From contig OU862933.1 of the NCBI GenBank assembly GCA_917880885.1, forward strand, positions 7,983,452 through 8,047,451: a DNA stretch of 64,000 nt, written 5' to 3'. Positions 1 through 10,905 of the stretch are shown here, one piece after another (within the stretch, counting starts at the first letter, position 1; every line of letters begins with the position of its first letter). Under the pieces are notes generated by a model. The model made no database searches and was not told the DNA's origin. It saw nothing but the letters and a program-made list of their open reading frames with translations. Both the position numbers and the translations under genes were made by a program. The DNA comes from Limnephilus marmoratus (Eukaryota; Arthropoda; Insecta; Trichoptera; Limnephilidae).

Positions 1-1092
1 GTTCGGCAGCTCCACCTCACAAGGCTGGTTGAGTAGAGGTTGCAATTGATGTCTGAAGAGCCGCAGACGCCTATGCAAAGAGCCGCTAATTCCGACCCTG
101 GGTTAGGTTATGGGCTATTTTTCAATTAATTTTTTTCATAGCTTTTAATGACTTTCAAAGAGGTATTGAGTTGATTTGATTCTGAGTTTTCACGGAAGCA
201 ATTTTTATGCATATATAAACACATTACACATATAGTAAGATGGTATAATTTACAAAACCATCATTTTGCAAAAACAAGTAAGTTATTACAAAAATTGTGT
301 CAGCCTGCTTACGACGGTCGATTGGCATTTTACTTCTGGTGCACTAATGGGGGATTTATATTATGAATTTTTGCCGCATGGCTAATTGCCGTGTCGTGTC
401 GTCGCGACTCACTGCTCAGCCATTCCATTTTTACAGTCGATTAATATCGCGTGCTAGTTCCATTTTGCTTAAAAATTACCATTTTCACGGTCGATTTTTG
501 TCACTCATTGTATGAGTGATATGATATGAGTCGCCACATGGCAAAATTCGAAAGCTGGTCTACTTTGGCGCTTGCGATTTCATTTACCTGCGGCATATCG
601 AAACAACTAACTGGCAAGAATCAACTAGTGTAAATCCCGCATAAGGAGTCCCAGGTCGCAGCAATCCAAGGGTTAATCACACATGTTGTATTTATTTAAA
701 ATGTAGTAATAATGATTTATTGTCTTGCTTTCTTAGTAACATGTAGAGATAATAATATCCTCACTGGGATCTCCCGTGCTGAGGATTTCATTTACATGTT
801 GTAATTTAATTATAAGAAATTAATATGAATTAGCTATAAACGTAATATATCATGTAGTATTTTTTTAAATAATTATAAAATAAATAAGTGTTTTTTTATA
901 ATTCAGTTCCATAGATTCGGTTTTAGTCTGTATTTGATATCAGTATATTTTCTATTTCTGATCTCCCTATATTTAGTATCCAGCTTTTTATTTGAGATTT
1001 ATATTTTTATTAGGTTTTTGAGTGAGAGTGGTATTTTATTGTAGTTTAATACCATAATATAGGAAGCTTTTTTACCCAAATGTTGTGTTAGT
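1..1092. other. Non-coding stretch, no gene recognised
   Basis: AT-rich sequence with no long ORF on either strand and no convincing exon, RNA gene or terminal repeat. If gene 1 (last exons at 5309-8281) extends upstream, this would be part of one of its introns, but nothing here proves that. Confidence 0.5.
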
Positions 1093-1757
1093 AGTTATAG
1101 TCCAAGCGATGGCCGTAAAAATCCCATCCCATAGGGCACATGAACCAAATTAGTACTGGGCTTTAGCCCCAAATAAGATTAGTTAAAAAAACGCATTCAT
1201 CCAGATTTCGGCCCGGGAGGAGTCCTGGAAAGCGACGACTTCCGGTGTCATTTTTGGGATGAAAATATCCGACGTGCCACATTACCATAACTAACGGCAA
1301 AAGGTGATCGCAAATTTGTTATGAAAAAAAAAACCGTTCGGCCAACTTTTGTGTGGGGAGAAGTACCTAAAAAATGACATTATAGGTATCCTCCAGATGC
1401 GGCAAAATATCTCATAGGGCACACGAATGAAATCGATGTCAGAATTTAGATAAAATTTCCCTGTTTACGAATATATCGTTCGGCCGAAATTCGGCCGAGG
1501 AGAACTATGTGATTTACGCGATTATTGGAGCGAAAAATGCCTTTCTTCTAGCAACATTTTTGCAGAATAATAATATGAAATTAGCATCTCATTACTGTAA
1601 TATTAGAAATTATTAAATGTAGATGTATTTATACATCAATACAAGTACTACGGGGATATTAAAAGCAAATAAATCTATTCAAAATTCATTTTTTAGAGGC
1701 CTAGGTACCTTCTTTACACTTACGCGATTAGCGAAGTCACTAAACCACGCCCTATTT
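1093..1757 (+). repeat. Left long terminal inverted repeat of the 1093-4980 element
   Basis: Reads as the reverse complement of 4337-4980. It contains two GGCCGAA-type palindromic patches near 1490 and 1210. The inner end carries about 17 extra bases relative to the right copy near 1715-1735. Confidence 0.8.
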
Positions 1758-2797
1758 ATTTATTCCAACTCTGTAAATGTTAGCGTACGCGTCAGCCATT
1801 TTGATGATTATTTTCATGGGGTTTTTGTTAAATGTAATATGGTATTTTTACATGCTATAGTGCTTATTTGATTTAAATGAGTGAGTTTAAATGAATAGAT
1901 GTACAAAATATGAACAATAATATTAATGTACAAGTGCCGATCCGTTATAAATCGCGGGATATTTAAGTTGTAGGATTTGTGAAGCTGAAAACAAATAATA
2001 TTCATGTTTAATGTATAATTTTGTGTACGTAGATCACAGATATGATCAGTTCTAAATTATATAATAAATACGAATATGTATATATGTGTGTGTAATTTTT
2101 TTCTAATAATCACAAATACACTTTGTGGCGTGATTTTAATTAAGTGAAAACAAATCACTTTGCATACACCACTTATGTAATCAAAAGTGCCAGCATGCTT
2201 CGAATCCAACGGTTTCTTTTAATTTCTCCAAATTTTGATAAAATAAATGATGTATACAAAGTGATCAGTTTAAATTTATTGTCAATTGGCAGGGGATTCC
2301 GCCATTTTTAATTTAGTGGTATATAGCTTATCCCTTAGAGCCCTGTTTCCCTTTACCATCTAACTGTAATTGCTACAACCTCTTTCTGTTACATGCAAAT
2401 CAGAAACAGAGGTTACAGCAGGTAAAGATATTAATTGCTTTTACCTGTTGCCGCAGCGGTTATCGGTATTATAAGTTATCAGTCCAACATCCTCGCCCAA
2501 AGTAAGTAACTTCAAAACTAAAAATATTTTTTTAACATTTTGTATTATTGATTAATATTACATAATTATTAGCAATGCCGCTTCTGCCATGATTGGAGGG
2601 TTGAGGCATATTTGAAACGCTTGCGAGATGACGGCAGAAGTCAAAAATTCCCTTTGCCCGTTCATGGCTAATGCGATATTGTTGATTTGCAAATAACATT
2701 GTGTACCTTTTCTACGCCGAATTGGTTTTTAGTTAATATTTTAATGTATAAATAATAATATTTAGTGCGTATTTTAAAATAAGTTAACTTTTTTGTA

Positions 2798-3090
2798 GGT
2801 TCAGTCAAATAACACCGAATCAGGAGACACCGCAACTACTAGCAGTTATTACAAAACAACTATTCCAAGTTCTTCAGTCTCATTCCTTCACGCTGAAGCT
2901 CCGGTAATGGAAATTATGGCTGAATCTACAACTTTTGATTGTATTGAGCTTGTAAGTATCTGCATACACGAATACAGTATAATTTTTTTGATTATTTCAA
3001 ACCTAAACTAATTTTATTTGTATTTTAGATGCAGTCTATTCCTCGAGAAGATGTCACTCCAAAGAGCACAGAATACTTTTATATGGTATA
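2798..3090 (+). CDS. Two-exon ORF inside the long-TIR element, unknown function
   Basis: An open stretch follows a good acceptor (TTTTTTGTAG) at 2798. It runs in frame to a GTAAGT donor at about 2954, and a second acceptor (TGTATTTTAG) lies just before 3029. Joined in phase 0 it continues about 20 codons to a TAA at 3088-3090. The peptide is rich in Ser, Thr and Glu and shows no domain I recognise. The 5' exon or exons and start are not identified. It is probably part of the element's own gene, since it lies between the inverted repeats; this is inferred from splice signals alone. Confidence 0.35.
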
Positions 3091-3105
3091 AAAAATTGCA
3101 ACAGC

Positions 3106-3468
3106 GTGGATATTGCAAGGGTGAAAATGTTTAATAATACATATGACTCAACAAAACGAAATTTTTTCACAAAAATTAAAAACTTTAACTCTAGCTTAAT
3201 TCCACCGTGTTGGAAGACACTACAAAAAACATTTTTGAGGACCATAAACATCAATTCAATGTGGGGAAACGCAACGGAGTACAACTGTACAATATTAGAA
3301 GCGGAGAGTTGTGGGTGGATTCGCACTGTAGTTAACACGTTCGAACCTTTGTGGTATGACGGCGATCCCACACCCATACGAGTTGACGATATTTTAGTTG
3401 AAAGCGATAGGGATTCAGATGATGAAAGAAATGCATTAACTAACTCTTCAGACGAAGAAAGTGAGTAA
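3106..3468 (+). CDS. Hypothetical ORF of the long-TIR element, acidic C-terminus
   Basis: This open frame of about 120 codons has a basic, aromatic N-terminal half (KRNFFTKIKNF around residues 18-29), two Cys in the middle (CWKTL, YNCTI), and ends in an Asp/Glu/Ser-rich tail (SDRDSDDERN, SSDEESE). The frame stays open about 20 codons upstream of 3106, so it may be spliced from an earlier exon; the nominal first codon is GTG and the first ATG is at 3127. It overlaps the end of the alternative frame at 3088-3090. No transposase motif is visible. AATAAA follows at about 3475. It is probably a protein of the element, function unknown. Confidence 0.45.
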   Translation: MDIARVKMFNNTYDSTKRNFFTKIKNFNSSLIPPCWKTLQKTFLRTININSMWGNATEYNCTILEAESCGWIRTVVNTFEPLWYDGDPTPIRVDDILVESDRDSDDERNALTNSSDEESE

Positions 3469-3479
3469 ACAATCAATAA

Positions 3480-4336
3480 ATGTAACTATGTAATAAATCT
3501 AGTCTAACTTTATAACATTTATTTCTAATAAACACTTGAAAAAAATTACATTTTTATGAGAATTTATTTGAGTTTAACGCCTACCCCAGAATAAACGCAT
3601 TTCATATTATGTTTACTATTCCTCTTCTTCTTTCCCTCATAAATTTCCTTCCGCCTCACGATACTCTCAAATTATTGGAGGTGCCGCAGTCTCACTTGAT
3701 GCCTGTAGTAGGAAGGCCAGGTGAGACCCTTGTTAACTTGAGCCTTGTCAATTTTTATTTTTTTTTACATTATAATAAAAGTAGGTGCGTATAAGTACAT
3801 TATTTTAATTTTTTTAAATGTAGTTATGTGCATATGTTACACTCACAATATTGTTTCCATCTGATCCCACGGAACACAGTCATTATGCATATATAGATTT
3901 TTATATTTTGTATTAGTATTGTAAATATTTTAGTGTAAAAATAAAATCTGTGTAAGCATATTTGGTTTGATCACAAAGTGTAAATATGAGTAAAAAGTAG
4001 ATAATCACAACAACAAAAACATTACATAAAACCGCACGAAAATATTCATCAAAATGGGTGATACGTGTGCTAATGTTTATATAGATTTGCCTTAGGCCAA
4101 TAGGCAGCAGTGCATTTCTTGTATTTACTCTTGAGGCCCGCCCATTTCAACTTTTTAGCAACATATCAAATAATAAAAGCTTATACAATCCAACAAATAT
4201 TACAAATTATTGCTAGGAATAATTTGAAAGATTTGGTGAAATGTTTAAAGTTTAATATTTTAATGCGTTTAATATTTTGATATTTTAATGCGAAAAATGT
4301 AAAGTGCGCGAGACTTAATACCTATTTGGACTGTGA
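3480..4336. other. Interior of the long-TIR element, no gene recognised
   Basis: AT-rich. One exon-like patch ends in a GTGAGA donor near 3720, but no supported reading frame was found. AATAAA-like signals occur at 3474-3532. Confidence 0.4.
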
Positions 4337-4980
4337 ATAGGGCGTGGTTTAGTGACGTAAGAAAGTACCTAGGCCTCTAAAAAATGAATTTTTAATAGAT
4401 TTATTTGCTTTTAATATCCCCGTAGTACTTGTATTGATGTATAAATACATCTACATTTAATGATTTCTAATATTACAGTAATGAGATGCTAATTTCATAT
4501 TATTATTCTGCAAAAATGTTGCTAGAAGAAAGGCATTTTTCGCTCCAATAATCGCGTAAATCACATAGTTCTCCTCGGCCGAATTTCGGCCGAACGATAT
4601 ATTCGTAAACAGGGAATTTTTTTCTAAATTCTGACATCGATTTCATTCGTGTGCCCTATGAGATATTTTTCCGCATCTGGAGGATACCTATAATGTCATT
4701 TTTTAGGTACTTCTCCCCACACAAAAGTTGGCCGAACGGTTTTTTTTTTCATAACAAATTTGCGATCAACTTTTGCCATTAGTTTTGGTAATGTGCCACG
4801 TCGGATATTTTCATCCCAAAAATGACACCGGAAGTCGTCGCTTTCCAGGACTCCTCCCGGGCCGAAATCTGGATGAATGCGTTTTTTTAACTAATATTAT
4901 TTGGGGCTAAAGCCCAGTACTAATTTGGTTCATGTGCCCTATGGGATGGGATTTTTACGGTCATCGCTTGGACTATTACT
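4337..4980 (-). repeat. Right long terminal inverted repeat of the 1093-4980 element
   Basis: Reverse complement of 1093-1757. It ends in a sequence reading CATCGCTTGGACTATTACT on the + strand. The few mismatches to the left arm suggest a fairly recent insertion or arm homogenisation. Confidence 0.8.
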
Positions 4981-5308
4981 TGTTGTATATGTTTTTGACC
5001 ATGAGATCTAGTGTTTCTAATGTACGTGTTAGTTGTTATTTCTTGGGTTTTGTACTTATGAATGTTAAAGAGTATAGTTTTAGAATATAGTTGTTTAATT
5101 GACATGATGTTAAGATTGTTGAAGATTTCGCCAGTGCTAGTTCTTACAGGAACTCAGTATAACTTTCATTATGGCTTTTTGAGTTTTAATTGGTGGATTT
5201 AGTATGTTTTTATTTGCACTGCCCCATTATTCTGATTAAAGTATTCATAAGGGTAACAAACTTATTCTGCTCTTATTGGCTAATCGAAATGACATATTTT
5301 TGTTTTAG

Positions 5309-5493
5309 AAATCATTGGTGCTCGAAGCATACCAGAAGAAGTGCGGAATCGAGCTGCAGAAGCAGCTGACAGACGTTTCTCCAGAATTATCCAATGTTGA
5401 GAGAGATTTGGAACAGGAGATGGAAGCTGCACAGCAGAAAGGAAAATGGTCCAAAGCAGAAGAGGAAGAGAGATCACCTGAGGAAAATGACAA
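5309..5493 (+). CDS. Gene 1, antepenultimate coding exon
   Basis: 185 bases, phase 0 in and phase 2 out. Encodes KSLVLEAYQKKCGIELQ and a Glu-rich run ending EERSPEEND. The acceptor lies about 330 bases right of the long-TIR element, so that element sits in the preceding intron or upstream of it. Confidence 0.8.
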
Positions 5494-8281
5494 GTAAGCT
5501 AAATTATTCATCTTTAAAACACTGATGGACACTTGCGATTTGTGATGCGACACATGCCTTTTGTCACATGACACATGCTTTGTGAAGTCAACGAAAAGCA
5601 GTAATAAAAAAATTATTGTCTTTTGGGTGTGACACTATCTTGTAAAGAAGTGCTCGCATTGTGACACAAATAGACGGGCTACATACTACTACAAAACAAA
5701 ATTTGACTTCCTAGTCCGTTGTGTCATATCTTGTCCCTGATAAAAGTTATGTTTGTTTGTTGTGTCATAATCACATCTCCTCTAAAATGATGTCAATAGG
5801 CATTGTATCATGTCACGTCCCTTCTAAAACGGCGTCAATAGACGATGTGTCCAAAGTCATTTTTCAGATTTTCCAGTTGTACTCAATTGAAGCAATTATT
5901 ATTGTTCACTTTTATGGGTCATTTTTTGAAGTAAAACTTCTTTACCCACCTCGACTTGGGGTAAGCTGGTGAATGCATTACGAAAAGTGTGATGCGAATG
6001 GTAATCGATGCGAACGGTGATTGGGCGAGGCGAACGGTCGGGCCTTTACGCACTCTCGACTTGGGGAGTAAGCTGGTGAATGCGTTACGAAAAGTGTTAT
6101 GCGAACGGTAATCGAGGCGAACGGTTGGGCCTTTACGCAAGCTTGAAGTTGAGAGGGAGATATAAGTTAGTGAAGATAGAAAAAGAGAGAGTTACCTTTC
6201 GCATATTACTGTAGGGTAGACATGGGCAAATTCATTCCCTTTTATTCATTCCTGTGGTTCAATTAATTAAAAAAAAAAAAAAAACCTATTTCTAAAGTTT
6301 TAATAATTTTATTTCATTTGTTAAACTTAAAATAGTTCCACTTCACGCGATCTAATATAAAGGTACATTTTAACATTTAGGCGACTAGGTACACACACTT
6401 ACCCGAGAGGCGACTACAGCCGTTTGGCCTTATAATTTACATATTATAATATCTAAGTCGGAAGTTTAAGACCAACTATGTAACGAAATTGAAAGCTTGG
6501 CCGCGGAGGAATTAATGAACCGCACGGACGGATTCGCGGCGAGCATTAAGGAACGAATTAGTAACTTTTGACTAGTGTTTGCCACGCAGTGACACTTGAT
6601 TGACTCGCGAGCTGCGGACCTAGCACGGACTGTAGCGTTTCGGACACGAGATCTACAGGATTGAATATGGACGATGACGTCACAATTGAATGAAGATTTA
6701 ATTCCCGAATAAGTGAAACAGATAACTCAAACAGCTCCTGACATACTCGATAGCGACAGACTATGGACAGACTAGAGACTAGGTACGTGGACCCGGGACG
6801 ACGGGACTTTGACTGGAACTACTGAGTTAATTCCTTGCATTTGAAATAGATGCGTTGCTCGGAACCAGACTCGGCTGATTCGCGGTCATTTTTCGCTTGG
6901 GACGGGGACCATGATACGTACCTACGGGTGTTTTACGAATGGCGCGCGGGAAAGGGATACTTTGCGTTTGTGATAACTGATAAGAGTCGTGCACCATTAT
7001 TTGAATATTATTCTATGGGCGCGCCTATAGAATACCTACGAAATATTATAATATTTAAATCGTTTACGGTACGCATCATTCATTGAATTAATTTAACAGT
7101 AAAATAAATGGAAATTTAATATTGTGGTGTCGTTAAAAATCGTAGGATGCAAGGTCAAAGGAATGAAGAATCAATTCCTTTTGAAATTGAGAATCAGATC
7201 GAGTGTGTCACATGATTGAATTTATTCATTTAATTCAATCATTCAATTTTGCCCACGTCTACTGTAGGGGCAAGAGAGAGATGCGAGCACAAGGAATCAT
7301 TTATTGAATAACCATGCCATAGGTCACCCCAAGGTCGTAGGACACGCCAAGATCGTAGGTCACCCCATGGTCATATGTCACCCCAATGTCATGTGTCACC
7401 CCAATGTCATAGGTCACCCCAGTGTCATGTGTCACCCCAGTGTCATGTGTCACCCCAGTGTCATGTGTCACCCCAATTTCATAGGTCACCCCAAGGTCAT
7501 AGGTCATCCCAAGGTCATAGGTTACCCCAAAGTCATAGATCACCCTAAGGTCGTAGGTCACCCTAAGGTCATAGGTCACCCCACGGTGTAGGTCACCCCA
7601 CGGTCGTAGGTCACCCCAAGGTCATAGGTCTCCCCATGGTCATATGTCACCCCAATGTCATATGTTCTTTTATAAGTTAGTGAAGTCTTACTTCAGTTGT
7701 GTGGTTCTAAAGCACACTCGTTTTTTAAATTTGAAGACTGACCACAAGCTAAAGAATTTTTTAAATTGCATATGAATATGACAATTTGATGGTACCATTG
7801 AGACGGCCATTTTGTTTTCTCACTCTCCCAAAGGAGAAACACAGGTAGCGTTGATAATATCTTTTTTTTACCAAAATTTTTTTTTTTCAGAGAAAGACGG
7901 CCATCAGCAGCCAAATCAAATGCCACAGTTGACGAGTTGCTTGAGAGGGGTTCAGAGGATGAACTGGAGGCCTCCTTGGCTGAATTCAACCTTGATGATA
8001 ATGACGCCTTATTAACAGTATGTAGCCTTTAATTTTATGAATCTATTTTTCTTTCGTTTTTCACCATAAATTTACAGCATTAGACATAACATAATGGTCT
8101 TTAAAATTAAGAGGGGCTTTTGCTTCCTTCCGGGCAGCAAACTAAAGCAATTAAAATACAGAAATTCAAGAATCCTTTTCAAGCTTATTTCCGTAGATAG
8201 AATGATATCTATAATTTCTTTATTGTTTTATATTTTCAGGATGAAGCACTCCTAGATGATGACCTAGATGGGATTGAATAA
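5309..8281 (+). CDS. 3' end of an unrecognised host gene (three coding exons)
   Basis: Coding exons are 5309-5493, 7891-8017 and 8240-8281, and the start lies left of the window. Junctions are standard: TTTTAG acceptor, CAA|GTAAGC donor, TTTTTCAG acceptor, ACA|GTATGT donor, TATTTTCAG acceptor. Phases agree: exon A leaves two bases, exon B takes one, and B/C is phase 0. The visible 117 or so residues start in a probable helix (VLEAYQKKCGIELQKQL), continue as a charged coiled-coil-like stretch rich in Glu and Lys, and finish in an acidic tail (ELLERGSEDELEASLAEF, then LLDDDLDGIE). I do not recognise the family. The tail suggests a nuclear or scaffold protein, but that is only a guess. AATAAA is at 8405. 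Confidence 0.8.
5951..6140 (+). repeat. Two-copy tandem repeat, period about 105 bp
   Basis: TCGACTTGGGG followed by TAAGCTGGTGAATGC begins at 5951 and again near 6056; both copies carry GCGAACGGT-type motifs. It lies in a gene 1 intron. Confidence 0.7.
6217..7261. mobile_element. hAT-like non-autonomous element with 8-bp target duplication
   Basis: The left end reads TAGACATGGGCAAA and the right end, inverted, TAGACGTGGGCAAAA. The 8-bp direct repeat CTGTAGGG flanks it exactly (6209-6216 and 7262-7269). Length is 1045 bp. No transposase was seen; the 78-codon frame at 6850 resembles nothing known. An 8-bp TSD with TAG-type ends fits hAT. Confidence 0.8.
7304..7665 (+). repeat. 18-bp minisatellite rich in AGGTCA motifs
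   Basis: About 20 tandem copies of a unit close to AGGTCACCCCAAGGTCAT. Many units hold two AGGTCA-like hexamers one base apart, and perfect AGGTCATAGGTCA sites are at 7494-7506 and 7566-7578. Because the unit is a multiple of three, long repetitive frames open on both strands; they are not genes. It lies in the intron before gene 1's penultimate exon. Confidence 0.9.
7891..8017 (+). CDS. Gene 1, penultimate coding exon
   Basis: 127 bases following a strong pyrimidine tract and CAG. Encodes KERRPSAAKSNATVDELLER and an acidic stretch ending FNLDDNDALLT. The donor is ACA|GTATGT. Confidence 0.8.
8240..8281 (+). CDS. Gene 1, last coding exon
   Basis: Encodes DEALLDDDLDGIE then TAA at 8279-8281. 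It is only 42 bases, but the acceptor TATTTTCAG, the frame and the continuing acidic composition support it. Confidence 0.75.
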   Translation, partial: DEALLDDDLDGIE

Positions 8282-8404
8282 AATATTATAATTTTTTCAA
8301 AATCTATGTTTATGTGCAGTTATGAATATTATTGTCTATAGTTTTATTTGCCACCATTAATTTTTGCATTGTATTTAATATTGTTTTTATCCACCTTGTG
8401 TTAC

Positions 8405-8410
8405 AATAAA
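8405..8410 (+). terminator. Polyadenylation signal for gene 1
   Basis: AATAAA, 124 bases after the stop codon of gene 1. Confidence 0.6.
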
Positions 8411-8599
8411 TACATGCCATGCAATTCCCTCAATTTTTATTACTTGACGTGAGTCAAAAGGTGGGTTGGAATTATAAAATGACTAATAGGATCATACCAC
8501 AAGAAAGGGAGCATTGAACTCACCATCTGCAAACAAAGGCAAATAGAACTAAATATGAGTGAGTTCTGCATTTTGCTGGAGGCCTCCGAGGAGTGCTTC

Positions 8600-8815
8600 T
8601 TTTTAAAAGAACTCTAGTTCTAGGAGTGGGTCCCGGGTTCGAGTTCTTGTGTGCGGACTGGATACTAGGTGCTGTTGCGGCAAACAGCACGTACGGGTTC
8701 GGCCAAGGACTTGGACCTGAACCCAGATAGAACCCGCAAACAGACTCGGACCCAGACCCGAAAAAGGACCCGATCAAGAACTCGGACTCGGGATGTGCAT
8801 TTTGACAAAATTCAA
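8600..8815. repeat. Imperfect GGACCC/ACTCGG short repeats
   Basis: A GC-rich patch with recurring GACCC, CCGGGTTCGAG and AACTCGG motifs just after gene 1. Probably remains of a small repeat element; the ends are not defined. Confidence 0.45.
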
Positions 8816-9087
8816 AATTCATTCGTGTCTTGTCATGGTCCAGCTGACTGGGCGATGGTTAATGCAAGGCCGTAACGGTTGTAGTATTTATTAGGTTCCA
8901 AGTTCTAAGGAGTGATAATTTTAGCACACATGTAAGCGGTAATAAATCAAATATATCTAGTAATATAAATATGGGTTTTCGTTGAGAATTTGCCGTTTTT
9001 ATAACCTCTATCAAATGAAACTCAGTAGTGGCGAGTTGTTTTAAAAATTAAGTCAGGGTGTGGTTAGGTACTTACACATGAACTGGA

Positions 9088-9215
9088 TCGGATGTGTGTG
9101 GGCTTTCTCAAGAAATGTATGGCACGAAGGTCTTCCGATAGTCTGATCAGACTAACGGATGGAAATATCAGATGTGTGCGGCCGGCCTAACTAAACGGCC
9201 ACTCCAACCGCATGG
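9088..9215. mobile_element. Fragment of the AAGGCCG...TGTCCGAT MITE family
   Basis: Contains the palindromic TAGTCTGATCAGACTA core and the CGGATGTGTG/GTGTGCGGCC ends also seen at 9683-9977 and 29568-31455. Confidence 0.55.
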
Positions 9216-9271
9216 TGCAAGACACATCTAAACGCAATTAATCATATTTAGTGTCTTAAATTCGATTAGTT

Positions 9272-9586
9272 AACCCGTCTGCTTGTTTAGGAACAAATAC
9301 ATCCCAAAACACGTAATTGCATTATACTTTCATAAGACCAAAAACGTCCCGAGCGACCTTACATTTTAAAAGCTATATATCATTCTTCCTCTCATGCAAA
9401 CATATGTATTTTTTCTTTTAACCAGGAAGAGAACGAAATAATGCTTCTTATTGTCTTAGAAATATGAAAGCTATCTTGCATAGATATTTTACAATCTCGA
9501 TCCAAAGTGACGGTTTCAGATTTTTCGCGCAATACTGAGGCTACCGTATTGTGAGGTGTGAATATATTGGACCAAGCAGACGGGTT
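9272..9586 (+). mobile_element. Short inverted-repeat element (AACCCGTCTGCTTG family), empty form
   Basis: Ends read AACCCGTCTGCTTG and, inverted, the same (CAAGCAGACGGGTT). A second copy in the opposite orientation lies at 33397-33966 and carries an extra insertion that is absent here. Confidence 0.75.
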
Positions 9587-9682
9587 AAGTTACAATTTAA
9601 GATTAAATTAGCAATAGTTGGTGCAAGCCGCTCTTAGTAATGTTTGCTGACTGTCTTACATCCGCCCCCAAAAAATACTACA

Positions 9683-9977
9683 TTAAGGCCAGCCGCACAT
9701 GTCCGATTTTTCCATTCGATAGTCTGGACTATTGAAAGGTCTTCGCGCCATACATTTGTTGAGAAAGGCCGCACATGTCCGCTTTTTCCATTCGATAGTC
9801 TGAACAGACTATTGAAAGGTCTTCGCGCAATACATTTGTTGAGAAAGGCCACACACCTCCGATCCGGCTACCGGATCGGTAATAAAATAGGCCATGCGCT
9901 TCCGCATCGGACATTCAATCCGATTTTATTACCGATCCGATTCTTCGGATTGGACGTGTGCGGCAGAACTAAGCCGT
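9683..9977. mobile_element. MITE with internal duplicated GATAGTCTG units
   Basis: The left end TAAGGCCAGCCGCACATGTCC is matched inverted by GGACGTGTGCGGCAGAACTA on the right. The interior repeats a roughly 90-bp block (CACATGTCCGATTTTTCCATTCG and following) at about 9695 and 9770. Confidence 0.65.
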
Positions 9978-10199
9978 AGAACAAAGATATTGAAATATTT
10001 CAATATCATTTCTGTAGAATGATAGAATACCGCGCCCGTGATGAACAATGTCGTTTTCGCGATTTGCAATTTATTGAAGTTGATCGACTCGCCAATATTT
10101 TCGCTCCAATGGCTTTGTGGATGTCTGCTGAAATAGTGCGCAAACAGTTAAAAATAAATTTTTGACTTCACTTTCCGTAACTCTGGGCAATCACGTTAT

Positions 10200-10885
10200 C
10201 TTCTTACATTAAAAATCAATTTTTGTTTGTTTGTTTGTTTGTATGTTTGTTTGTTCGTATGTTATGCGCTGCCATACCATTAATCCGATTGCGATGAAAC
10301 TTAGGTGATTTATTGTGCGCATGCCCGCGAAGGTTATAGGCTATTTATAATGGTAAACTCTGGCGTTATGATATTTGTATTAATGAAAATGAGTGTTTTT
10401 AACGTATTTTAGCGGCAGGGAGGGACGGCATGAGAGAAAGGGTAAAAGGTAAGGAGTTGGGGTTAGCAGGAAGGATGATGAGGGAGGGGAAGGCCCCGGA
10501 AGGTGGGGGGATGCGGGGGGAAGGGGACGCTTGAGGGGAACGGGGATGCATGTGAAAGGAAATGCAGGGAGAAACAGTTTATTTCTTCGCATTGCAACGC
10601 ACGCCGTGCTTTGTGCTTTGAGCTTTAGCTTTAAGCTTTGAACTTTAAGCTTTGAGCTTATTTTTTGTGTAATAAAAAGTTTGAATTATGTAATACATAG
10701 TACCTACTCTACTCTAAAATCCTAAATAATAACATAAATGGATCGATGTGATTTTTTTTTCAGAGGTATAATTGGAGGACTGGGGAATGACATAGGTTAC
10801 TTTTGATCCCGGAAAAAACATTTCATTCCTTAATACAGTAATTTCCCCCTTATTACATGCGAGCGAAGCCGCAGGTAAAAGCTAG
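10200..10885 (+). mobile_element. Helitron-like element, 3' part
   Basis: A GTTTG microsatellite (10223-10260) and a purine-rich, G-run block (10410-10570) precede a 3' end reading GCGAAGCCGCAGGTAAAAG then CTAG at 10882-10885, followed by T. This is the 3' end style of lepidopteran Helitrons, which insert between A and T without a target duplication. No Rep/helicase coding is seen, so it is non-autonomous or 5' truncated. Confidence 0.7.
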
Positions 10886-10905
10886 TACATATACAAAAAT
10901 CATTA

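Larger units (their letters stand above)
1093..4980 (+). mobile_element. Unclassified DNA transposon with very long terminal inverted repeats
   Basis: About 650 bp at 1093-1757 is repeated in inverted orientation at 4337-4980 with only scattered mismatches and a small indel. Both ends read inward as AGT(T/A)ATAGTCCAAGCGATG. The 2.6-kb core holds small intron-split ORFs (2798-3090 and 3106-3468) but no transposase I can name. I could not find a clean target-site duplication; TGTTGT occurs near both flanks but is not positioned convincingly. TIRs this long fit several cut-and-paste groups (for example Kolobok, Sola or Academ-like), but I cannot assign one. Confidence 0.75.

Noticed and set aside
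1080..1092. Target-site duplication TGTTGT for the long-TIR element
   Set aside because: The motif occurs near both flanks but at different distances from the ends, so it is not a reliable duplication.
7301..7591. Long frames on both strands encoding His-Pro and Thr-Tyr-Asp repeats
   Set aside because: They arise because the 18-bp minisatellite is a multiple of three; both strands are open at once and there are no gene signals.
8520..8822. 100-codon minus-strand frame rich in Ser, Gly and Pro
   Set aside because: Lies over a GGACCC-type short repeat just past gene 1, with no start context or splice partners.
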